Assembly (NCBI GenBank): GCA_938050045.1
Contig: CALLJS010000017.1
Location: 1 to 64,000, forward strand
DNA: 64,000 bases
Direction of reading: 5' to 3'
DNA from: an uncultured Sphingomonadaceae bacterium
GTDB lineage: Bacteria > Pseudomonadota > Alphaproteobacteria > Sphingomonadales > Sphingomonadaceae
The stretch's first letter is position 1; every line of letters starts with the position of its first letter. Both the position numbers and the translations under genes were made by a program. The notes below the pieces were generated by a model. The model ran no database searches and had not been told where the DNA came from. It saw only the letters and a program-made list of their open reading frames with translations. This document shows positions 18,232-26,200 of the stretch, piece after piece.

Positions 18232-19503
18232 TTAGGCGCCGTCGAGACCATAGGTGGTGTGCAAGATTCTCACCGCTAATTCGGTCTCATCTTCATCGAT
18301 GAGCACGCTGACCTTTATCTCGCTGGTGGTGATTGCCAATATATTGATTTTTCGATCTGCTAAGGCACTAAACATATCAGATGCAACGCCTGCATGGCTT
18401 TTCATACCCACACCTACAACCGAAATTTTGGATACTTTAGTGTCTGAAATTAATCGGTTAAAGCCAATTTTTTCTTGGGTTCTTTCTAATATTTCTATGC
18501 AGCGGGTGAGATCAGATTGCGGGCATGTGAAAGTAACGTCTGTCTCTCCGCGATCGCGCCCAACATTTTGAATAATCATATCAACATTGATGGCCGCTTC
18601 TGATAGGGGGGTAAAAATATTTGATACAGCACCAGGTTCATCGGGCACACGGGTCAATGTTACTTTGGCTTCATTTTTGTCATGGGCGATGCCCGTAATT
18701 AATTGCCGTTCCACTTTGCTATTCTCCAATTCCAAAGCTTCTAATTCTGCTTCGCTAATTATCATTGTTCCAGGGATGCTATCTGCTGGTGGGGCATCTT
18801 GATCGCCAAAGGACGATAACACTTGAATGCGCACATTTTCTTTCATTGCCAATCCCACAGATCGTGTTTGCAAGACTTTGGCACCGACGCTGGCCAATTC
18901 TAGCATTTCTTCATAGGTCACATTGCTCAATTTTTGAGCGCGCGCCACGATGCGCGGATCGGTGGTATAAACGCCATCGACATCGGTATAAATATCGCAG
19001 CGATCGGCTTTAATGGCTGCGGCCACGGCGACGGCAGATGTATCCGAACCGCCGCGCCCTAATGTGCTGATACGGCCTGCTTCGCTGACCCCCTGAAAGC
19101 CAGGAATGATAGCCACATTGCCAGATTCCATAGAGGCCAATAGCCTATCTGTTTCGATATTTTCTATGCGGGCTTTGGCATGGGTGCCGATAGTATGGAT
19201 GGGTAATTGCCAGCCAAGCCAACTGCGCGCTGGCGTTCCCATAGCCTGCAAGGTCATTGCTAATAATCCGCTGGTGACTTGTTCTCCGTTTGCGACCACG
19301 GCATCATATTCGGCTGGATCATAAAGGGGGTTTGCTTCGCGGCAAAAATTAATCAACCGATCGGTCTCACCCGCCATAGCCGAGACCACAACGGCGACAT
19401 GATCGCCATTGGCGCATTGCTGCTGGACAATTTGCGCGACCCGCCTAATGCGCTCTGTTCCAGCCATCGAAGTGCCGCCAAATTTCATCACGATACGCGC
19501 CAT
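18232..19503 (-). CDS. lysC: Aspartate kinase
   Basis: A 423-residue enzyme phosphorylating aspartate at the head of the Lys/Met/Thr/DAP pathway. The N-terminal kinase domain shows MKFGGTSMAG, GRGGSDTSAVAVAAA and DVDGVYTTDPRIV. The C-terminal part has two ACT domains, starting near residue 270 (ITGIAHDKNEAKVTL) and 350 (ISVVGVGMKSHAGV), the usual sites of feedback inhibition by lysine or threonine. The size fits the single-subunit alphaproteobacterial enzyme. It is divergent from ubiG with a 127-base shared promoter region, a conserved arrangement in this class. Confidence 0.96.
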   Translation of the reverse strand: MARIVMKFGGTSMAGTERIRRVAQIVQQQCANGDHVAVVVSAMAGETDRLINFCREANPLYDPAEYDAVVANGEQVTSGLLAMTLQAMGTPARSWLGWQLPIHTIGTHAKARIENIETDRLLASMESGNVAIIPGFQGVSEAGRISTLGRGGSDTSAVAVAAAIKADRCDIYTDVDGVYTTDPRIVARAQKLSNVTYEEMLELASVGAKVLQTRSVGLAMKENVRIQVLSSFGDQDAPPADSIPGTMIISEAELEALELENSKVERQLITGIAHDKNEAKVTLTRVPDEPGAVSNIFTPLSEAAINVDMIIQNVGRDRGETDVTFTCPQSDLTRCIEILERTQEKIGFNRLISDTKVSKISVVGVGMKSHAGVASDMFSALADRKINILAITTSEIKVSVLIDEDETELAVRILHTTYGLDGA

Positions 19504-19630
19504 GATGTTTCATTCCTTCATATATTTTTGGTTAAGCGATAGGGTTTCATTACCGCAAAAACCTGCATACTATACACACAATTCAACGCATTAGGGTTGA
19601 ATTAAAGTCGCCTACTGATAGGGATGCTCT

Positions 19631-20404
19631 ATGGTAAAGGCAAGCAAATCGGACGATATATTGCAAGATAATCACGTATCAAATGATACTATTAACCAAG
19701 AGGAAGCAGCGCACTTTGGCGCATTGGCATCGCAATGGTGGGATGCTAAGGGTTCTTCGTCTATGCTGCACGCTCTCAATCCTGTTCGCTTGGCCTATAT
19801 ACGCGGTGCATTGGATGAACATTTTGGCCTAGACTATCGCAACAGAAACGCGCTATCGGGCAAATCCATATTGGATGTTGGTTGCGGTGCGGGATTATTA
19901 TGCGAGCCATTGGCGCGGCTTGGCGCGGCTGTCACTGGGGTTGATGCTGCGCCAGAAAATATACATGCTGCACAATCACATGCCGAAAAAATGGGTCTTA
20001 CTATTCACTATAAAGCTGGGGAATTAGCACAGCAAAATTTGGGTAAATTTGATATTATCACCTCTATGGAAGTGATTGAGCATGTTAATGACCCGATGGA
20101 TTTCATATTAACATTGAAACAGCATCTGCACGATGATGCAATTATGCTGTTATCAACGCCGAACCGCACCATCCAATCAAAAATATTATTGGTAGAAGCC
20201 GCAGAACGTCTGGGCAAGGTGCCGCGCGGCACGCACGATCATGATAAATTTATGACGCCCGATGAGCTGACAAAAATGCTAAATGATGCTGGATTATGCG
20301 TTATAAATATGCGCGGGCTTGCTTATTCGGTGCTCGATGGATTGCAGCTGAGCGATGATATGCAATTAAATTATATAATGAGCGTTAAAAAACGAAAGAC
20401 ATAA
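19631..20404 (+). CDS. ubiG: Ubiquinone biosynthesis O-methyltransferase
   Basis: A 257-residue SAM-dependent methyltransferase carrying out both O-methylations of ubiquinone synthesis. The N-terminus has the UbiG signature HFGALASQWWDAKGSSSMLHALNP. Motif I is ILDVGCGAGLLCEPLARLGA, followed by VTGVDAAPENI and ITSMEVIEHVNDP. KVPRGTHDHDKFMTPDEL near residue 195 is also typical. It is divergent from lysC and converges with fzlA. With coq7 at 10.9 kb this is the second ubiquinone gene here. Confidence 0.96.
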   Translation: MVKASKSDDILQDNHVSNDTINQEEAAHFGALASQWWDAKGSSSMLHALNPVRLAYIRGALDEHFGLDYRNRNALSGKSILDVGCGAGLLCEPLARLGAAVTGVDAAPENIHAAQSHAEKMGLTIHYKAGELAQQNLGKFDIITSMEVIEHVNDPMDFILTLKQHLHDDAIMLLSTPNRTIQSKILLVEAAERLGKVPRGTHDHDKFMTPDELTKMLNDAGLCVINMRGLAYSVLDGLQLSDDMQLNYIMSVKKRKT

Positions 20405-20430
20405 GCCCTAATATTATGGCAATCCGTTCG

Positions 20431-21105
20431 TTAAAAATCCACCAGTTCATAGTGCGGCGGCGGCGCGATTATGGTCATGCGTTCTGATAATAATGGTCTG
20501 AATGCAGGGCGCGATTTGAACATGCTATACCATGCTTTGGTTTGCTCATGCCCATTCCAATCAATCCCGCCCAAATAATCAGCGACCGATATTTGCGCTG
20601 CTGCTGCTAAATCAGCAAGGCTCATAGTAGAGCCAGCCATCCATGCACGATGATCGATCAAATAATCAATATAATCCAAATGACCATTGGCGAGACGCAT
20701 AGCTTCGCGCAGCACTCGCGCATCGGGGGGTTGACGATGCGCAATACGTTTTTGCATTTTTTCATACAGTAATGGCCCTGTAACATCACCGTAAAACTGT
20801 TGGTCAAACCAAGCTACAAGGCGTCTAATTTCGGATCTATATTTAGCAGAGCCATTAATCATGCTATTTTTTTCTACAGTTTCATCAATAAATTCACAAA
20901 TAGCAACGCTGTCTGCCAATACTAATTTAGGGTCATCATGGACGGCAACGGGGGTGCGCCCTGCAGGATTCATGTGTAAAAATTCATCGCGTAATTCCCA
21001 TGGATCCTCGCGAACAAGGCTATAGGCTACGCCTTTTTCACCCATAAGCAATCTGACTTTGCGAGAAAATGGACAGAGCGGGAATTGATATATTTGCCAC
21101 ATCAT
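20431..21105 (-). CDS. fzlA: FzlA-like GST-fold FtsZ-binding protein
   Basis: A 224-residue glutathione-S-transferase-fold protein. The N-terminal thioredoxin-like half begins YQFPLCPFSRKVRLLMGEKG, and the C-terminal helical half has WMAGSTMSLADLAAAAQISV and ends in PPPHYELVDF. This layout and the conserved C-terminal tail are those of FzlA, which in Caulobacter binds FtsZ filaments and links constriction to wall synthesis rather than detoxifying. A plain GST cannot be excluded from sequence alone. It stands alone and borders the AT-rich accessory island. Confidence 0.75.
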   Translation of the reverse strand: MMWQIYQFPLCPFSRKVRLLMGEKGVAYSLVREDPWELRDEFLHMNPAGRTPVAVHDDPKLVLADSVAICEFIDETVEKNSMINGSAKYRSEIRRLVAWFDQQFYGDVTGPLLYEKMQKRIAHRQPPDARVLREAMRLANGHLDYIDYLIDHRAWMAGSTMSLADLAAAAQISVADYLGGIDWNGHEQTKAWYSMFKSRPAFRPLLSERMTIIAPPPHYELVDF

Positions 21106-21174
21106 TCCTTCATAATCACATGCGCCTTAAATGCAAATCACCATAGATAGTAAAGTGAAATATAATGTGGATAA

Positions 21175-21300
21175 AATAAGAGGTGATAATCAACCGCAAC
21201 ACGAGATCATATCACCCCATCCCAGATGCGACCCGGGAGTGCCCCATACAAAGCGTGTGATGTTCTGATAAAACGCAAATCAACAGAGCATCATTATAAT
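21175..21300 (-). ncRNA. Candidate small RNA 1
   Basis: Read on the minus strand, a TATAAT lies just before a stem GATGCTCTG/CAGAACATC (one G-U pair) near 21266-21299. A GC-rich middle follows, and then a perfect seven-base stem GGTGATA/TATCACC (21182-21216) followed by TCTTATTTT, which could act as a terminator. No ribosome-binding site goes with the short frames inside. This is inference from inverted repeats only; a palindrome-rich repeat or protein-binding region is the alternative. Confidence 0.35.
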
Positions 21301-21418
21301 ATTCGGCACCATCATGAAAAAGGTTACGCAACACTATGGATTAAAATTTTTTCAACTTAATCATATGAAAATTAAAAGAATTTTTAATATTCATATAATA
21401 TTATACGTCACTTTATAC

Positions 21419-21560
21419 CAAAAACGGGTTGTCAGCGGCCCGCCCGACTGCCCCATGATGCCGAGCGTTAGCTTAAGAAGAGACTGACAACCCAAGAGGC
21501 ACATCCAAGAGGAGAGGGATGGAATGCACCGACTATTCTTCCTTCGTTGCATTGTGATTA
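21419..21560 (-). ncRNA. Candidate small RNA 2 with anti-Shine-Dalgarno loop
   Basis: On the minus strand three stems follow one another. The first is AATGCA/TGCATT (21523-21553). The second is CATCC/GGATG (21502-21521) with the ten-base loop CTCTCCTCTT, complementary to purine-rich ribosome-binding sites. The third is a perfect ten-base stem GGGTTGTCAG/CTGACAACCC (21426-21493) followed by G and five T. Pyrimidine-rich CUCCUC loops are a known feature of several alphaproteobacterial trans-acting sRNAs. The last loop is long (48 bases) for a simple terminator. No expression evidence; inferred from structure. Confidence 0.4.
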
Positions 21561-21808
21561 GCAAAGCATATATGATATTGAGCTGAATGAACCTGACAGC
21601 TTAGCGACAGCATCGTAAATGAATGTAAAATTACCTTAGTTTTTTTACGATGCATATAATTATACTAATATCTATTAACACCAATGTAAGTTTTAAATAA
21701 AATATATAATCATAAAATAATATATAAATATATATTGCATTGGGGGGGCTAATTATGTTTTTTATTGCGTGCACGAAATGATTCGTGTTTAACAATAGGA
21801 GATTAAAT

Positions 21809-21997
21809 ATGAGGATGTTGTCAAACAATGAATGCGAAATGATTAGTGGTGGTCTTGATAGAGAAACTGATCTTGCTGAAGAATTTAAAGAAAAAGAAAC
21901 CGGTGTCCCGCATGATTGCAAAAGGGTTAAGCACCCAGGAGGTGATTATATTAGTTGTAAGCCTAGACGACCTTCAGCTAATGTGTTTTTGGGTTAA
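21809..21997 (+). CDS. Double-glycine leader peptide (bacteriocin/microcin-like)
   Basis: A 62-residue protein from ATG 21809 with AGGAG seven bases upstream. The first 15 residues, MRMLSNNECEMISGG, fit the double-glycine leader consensus: Leu -12, Ser -11, Glu -8, Ile -4, Gly-Gly at -2/-1. Such leaders are cut and exported by peptidase-containing ABC transporters (PCAT). The predicted core of 47 residues is charged, has two cysteines (HDCKR and ISCKP) that could form one disulfide, and an internal GG. It is unlike known families I can recall. No PCAT or immunity gene is in the window. A secreted COG3904-like protein starts 11 bases downstream. Role open: bacteriocin, signal or substrate of the neighbour. 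Confidence 0.75.
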   Translation: MRMLSNNECEMISGGLDRETDLAEEFKEKETGVPHDCKRVKHPGGDYISCKPRRPSANVFLG

Positions 21998-22008
21998 TAA
22001 TTAGGTAA

Positions 22009-22911
22009 ATGACTATGCGCGCATGGATGATATATTTAGCGACTATTTTAATTGCTCTTAACACACAATCTGTGCGCGCTAATGATGACTACAGCGCAAA
22101 AGATAAAGCACGCGATTTGGAAAATTCGGCCAAGTGCCGAAGTTTTTCTGATGGATTTTATTTATTAGAAAAAGGATATGCTTGCTTCTCCGGTGATATT
22201 GATCCCGTTACTATAATTAAACCGAAAGAGGCCATTGATAGTGAGAGAGTACATACACTATATGTGAATAGTTTAGGTGGCCATACGGTTTCAGCCATGG
22301 TTTTGGGCCGGAGCATATTTCAGAAATCTATAAAATTGGTTCTTCACAACGCCTGTTTTTCATCATGCGCTAATTATCTTGCTCCCGCGACTGAAAAGTT
22401 GGTCGTACAAAAAGGAACAATATTTGGCTTTCATGGAAGTGTCTATAGAAGCGCTATAGATTATTTATTAGCTTCTCAAAGATTAAGACAGATTCCAAAG
22501 GAATCATCTGTTCTAGATAATGTATTGTTTGAAGAAATAAGTAATTATCCTGAGTTTTACAAAAAACAAGCTGTAGATGAAAGTTTATATTTTGTTGAGA
22601 TTAAAGTGTCTGAACAATATGTAACGAGGTGGTTTGAAATCAACCGCAATCGAGAGTTGTATGATAATGGAAAATGTGGCGAAATACCAACTGTTGCATT
22701 GATGGCAGGACCAAAATATTTATATGAGTTTACCCGAAACAGTACTTTGGAATATGATTGGGACGAACAAGCGATAAAAGCGAATCCATTATTTGATGAG
22801 ATATTCAGACCAACTTACTCCATCATATTTGACAATGATTTATTCCCAACCATGACACCAGAAAAGGGCGAAATAGACCCTTTGGAATGTTTCTCTTTCA
22901 TCAAGAAATAA
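22009..22911 (+). CDS. Secreted ClpP/SppA-like (COG3904) protein
   Basis: A 300-residue protein; ATG 22009 or 22015. The signal peptide is WMIYLATILIALNTQSVRAND. Residues about 75-150 have the crotonase/ClpP-like fold signature of the COG3904 group: LYVNSLGGHTVSAMVLGRSI, then HNACFSSCANYLAPA with the presumed serine beside cysteine, then TIFGFHGSVY with a histidine. In ClpP and SppA these positions form the protease active site. The C-terminal half (150-300) is not recognised. It is transcribed with the double-glycine peptide 11 bases upstream in an AT-rich patch unlike the flanks, suggesting horizontal gain as a unit. Protease activity is inferred, not shown. Confidence 0.7.
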   Translation: MTMRAWMIYLATILIALNTQSVRANDDYSAKDKARDLENSAKCRSFSDGFYLLEKGYACFSGDIDPVTIIKPKEAIDSERVHTLYVNSLGGHTVSAMVLGRSIFQKSIKLVLHNACFSSCANYLAPATEKLVVQKGTIFGFHGSVYRSAIDYLLASQRLRQIPKESSVLDNVLFEEISNYPEFYKKQAVDESLYFVEIKVSEQYVTRWFEINRNRELYDNGKCGEIPTVALMAGPKYLYEFTRNSTLEYDWDEQAIKANPLFDEIFRPTYSIIFDNDLFPTMTPEKGEIDPLECFSFIKK

Positions 22912-22914
22912 GCT

Positions 22915-23256
22915 TTAATCGGTATTATTTTGATAGATAGCGATACGGTTGCCCGATGGATCAAGACATTCAAAACGCCGCCCACCGGGGTAATTAAAAA
23001 TTTCGGCAACAATAGACGCGCCGCTCTTTTGTAGCACCGCTAAACTCTCTTCAAGATTATCGCTTTCAAATATTGGCATAGGTGCGGCAGGTTCATCCCC
23101 CGCTGCTATGGCAACAAATGTCGGGCCGCGTTCATCGCAGCTATAGCCATCACCATAATCGGTGAAATTCAATCCTAATGCCTTGCTATAAAATGCCTTA
23201 CTAGCAGGCAGATCATGCGCTTTCATCTCGATATAATTGGGTGTTATTTTGGCCAT
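22915..23256 (-). CDS. VOC (glyoxalase-like) family protein
   Basis: A 113-residue single-module vicinal-oxygen-chelate protein. It has the alternating beta-alpha-beta pattern with YIEMKAHDLPASKAFYSKALG at the start and FECLDPSGNRIAIYQ at the end, typical of the glyoxalase/bleomycin-resistance superfamily. These act as metal-dependent enzymes or binding proteins on small molecules; nothing points to a substrate. GGAGAG precedes the ATG. It sits directly downstream of gltB on the same strand (24 bases) and converges with the COG3904 gene (3 bases). Confidence 0.85.
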   Translation of the reverse strand: MAKITPNYIEMKAHDLPASKAFYSKALGLNFTDYGDGYSCDERGPTFVAIAAGDEPAAPMPIFESDNLEESLAVLQKSGASIVAEIFNYPGGRRFECLDPSGNRIAIYQNNTD

Positions 23257-23280
23257 GAAACTCTCCTTACGGCCAAAATA

Positions 23281-26200
23281 TCATTCTGCTGCTTCAATGG
23301 CAATATTGTCCGACATAGGATGGGCCAAGCGGTTTAGCATTTCTTTGGGACAAACCTGCCAGAATTTACCGCGCATTTGCTGCCAATCTTCGATAATGGA
23401 TTTTGACCAAATACTATCGGTGGCGGCGGCATGCGCTTTGATGGCGTCTAATGCGATATTCTCCCAATGCTCGCTTTCAAAGCGCTGCCAAATGATCGAT
23501 TCTGGGTTAGCCATTTTATCGAAATTTTCTTCCATATCTAAAATGAAGGCCATTCCGCCCGTCATACCTGCACCAAAATTATTGCCGACGCTGCCCAATA
23601 TGATAGCATTGCCGCCCGTCATATATTCACAGCCATTAGCCCCGCACCCTTCGACGACAACGGTTGCGCCGCTGTTACGCACTGCGAAACGCTCGCCCGC
23701 TTGCCCTGCGGCATAGAGTTGACCAGACGTTGCGCCATAGAGAACGGTGTTACCGATGATGGTGTTTTTGTGCGATTCCAGCGGAGAGCTAACCGTGGGG
23801 CGAACAATAATTTTGCCGCCAGATAAGCCTTTGCCGACATAATCATTGGCATCGCCAAAAATTTCCAGCGTAATGCCTTGGCACAGATAAGCGCCGAGCG
23901 ATTGCCCCGCGCTGCCGCGTAATCGCACATGAACATGATCCTCGCTTAATGATTTCATACCATAGAGGCGGGTGATTTCGGCTGAAAAACGAGTGCCAAC
24001 GGCGCGATGCGTATTGCGCACAGTATAGGTTAATTGCATTTTCTCACGCCGCTCAAACACGGGCTGAGCATCGTGGATCATTTGCGCATCCAGACTATCG
24101 GGAACTTCATTGCGATGCCCTTTGATGTTGAAACGGCGTTCATGGTCGTCCGCATCTACCTTGGCGAGAATGGGGTTAAGATCAAGATCATCCAGATGCT
24201 CGGCGCCGCGACTAACCTGTTTAAGCAGATGGGTTTGGCCAATAACTTCATCGAGCGAGCGATAGCCAAGCCGCGCCAGAATCTCGCGCACTTCCTCGGC
24301 GATAAAGGTCATCAAATTGATGACTTTTTCAGGCGTGCCTGTGAATTTTTCGCGCAATTTTTCATCTTGCACACAAACACCGACAGGGCATGTGTTGCTA
24401 TGGCATTGCCGCACCATGATACAGCCCATTGCCACCAATGATAATGTGCCGATGCCAAATTCTTCTGCACCCAATATTGCGGCAATCACAATATCGCGGC
24501 CCGTTTTTAGACCGCCATCGGTGCGTAATTTCACGCGGTGGCGTAATTTGTTGAGCGTCAATACTTGGTTTGCTTCGCTCAGGCCCATTTCCCACGGTGT
24601 GCCTGCATATTTGATGCTGGTTTGCGGCGATGCGCCTGTACCGCCCGTATTGCCAGAAATTAAGATAACATCGGCATGCGCCTTAGCGACGCCCGCAGCG
24701 ATAGTGCCAATTCCCGATGCGCTGACCAATTTTACGCATACCCGCGCTTTGGGATTGATTTGTTTCAAATCATAAATAAGTTGGGCCAAATCTTCGATCG
24801 AATAAATATCATGATGCGGCGGCGGTGAGATTAATGTGACGCCAGGTGTAGAATGGCGTAATTTTGCAATAAATTCGGTAACTTTGAAACCAGGTAATTG
24901 CCCGCCTTCACCCGGTTTTGCACCTTGCGCGACTTTTATTTCAATCTCATCGCAAGACCCCAAATATTCGGCAGTCACGCCAAAGCGCCCCGATGCCACT
25001 TGTTTGATAACGCTGTTGGCATTGTCGCCATTTTCATACGGGGTGAAGCGTTCAACAGATTCGCCGCCTTCGCCCGATACAGCTTTTGCACCGATACGGT
25101 TCATGGCGATGGCGAGGGTTTCATGCGCTTCGGGGGATAATGCTCCCAATGACATGCCAGGCGTAATAAAGCGTTTACGAATTTCGGTAATGGCTTCGAC
25201 TTCGTCCAAATCTATGGATGTATCGGTATAGTTAAATTCCATGAGATCGCGCAGATATACGGGCGGCATTTCACTAACGCCTTGGGCGAATTGCAAATAT
25301 GTGGAATAGCTATCTTTGGTAACGGCGCTTTGCAGTAAATGCATTAACCCTGCGCTATAGGCATGGGTTTCACCCCCATCGCGCTGTTTATAAAAACCAC
25401 CAATAGGCAGGCGGGTGATTGCGGCATCATAAGCATTTTCATGCCGCTCTTTTGCACTAAGATAAAGCGATGGAAACCCTTCGCCAGAGATTTTATTGGG
25501 CATCCCTGGGAAAAAATCATTGACGATTGAGCGCGACAGGCCAACCGCTTCAAAATTATAACCACCGCGATAGCTAGAGATGACAGCAATGCCCATTTTG
25601 GACATGATCTTTAACAATCCCTCATCAATCGCTTTGCGGTGATTAGCTATGGCTTGCGATAAAGGCATATCCCCCAATAATCCGCGTGCATGTCGATCAT
25701 TGATGGTTTCTTCGGCGACATAGGCATTGACCGTAGTTGCACCAACACCGATCAGGACGGCATAATAATGCGTATCCAAACATTCGGCAGTGCGCACATT
25801 GATGCTGCAATAAGAGCGCAAGCCATTGCGCACCAAATGGGTGTGGACTGCTGCTGTGGCCAATATCATGGCTAGGGCTATACGTTCACCATTTATAGTT
25901 TCATCGGTGAGGAAAATTTCTGTTTTTCCAGCACGCACCGCCGCTTCGGCCTCTTTGCGAATGCGGGCAATGGTATCGCGCATAGATTTAACGCCGCCCT
26001 CGGCATCAAATGTACAATCTATCTCTGCTGCAATGCTAGAAAATAATGTTCGTAATTGTTGCCAACGGTGGTTGGATAATACGGGGCTATCCAATACCAA
26101 AACATTATCATTTTGGCTCTTATCATCCAAAATATTAGCCAGGTTTGAAAAGCGCGTTTTCAGGCTCATTACATGACGTTCGCGCAAACTATCAATCGGT

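Larger units (their letters stand above)
21106..21784. other. Long AT-rich non-coding region
   Basis: About 680 bases with no credible protein gene; this is the longest gap in the window. It is very AT-rich at 21340-21420 and 21640-21780. Two compact GC-richer patches inside it, 21175-21300 and 21419-21560, contain nested inverted repeats and are listed as candidate RNAs. The rest probably holds their promoters and that of the downstream peptide gene. Confidence 0.6.

Noticed and set aside
21631-21921. A 96-codon minus-strand frame over the peptide gene
   Set aside because: It is antisense to the double-glycine peptide and AT-rich upstream sequence, with low-complexity Leu/Ile/Tyr content and no ribosome-binding site.
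26139-26158. An 18-base identity between gltB (near 26145) and ald (near 53668)
   Set aside because: Both stretches encode KTRFSN in unrelated proteins; the match is explained by chance and shared codon use, with no flanking similarity.
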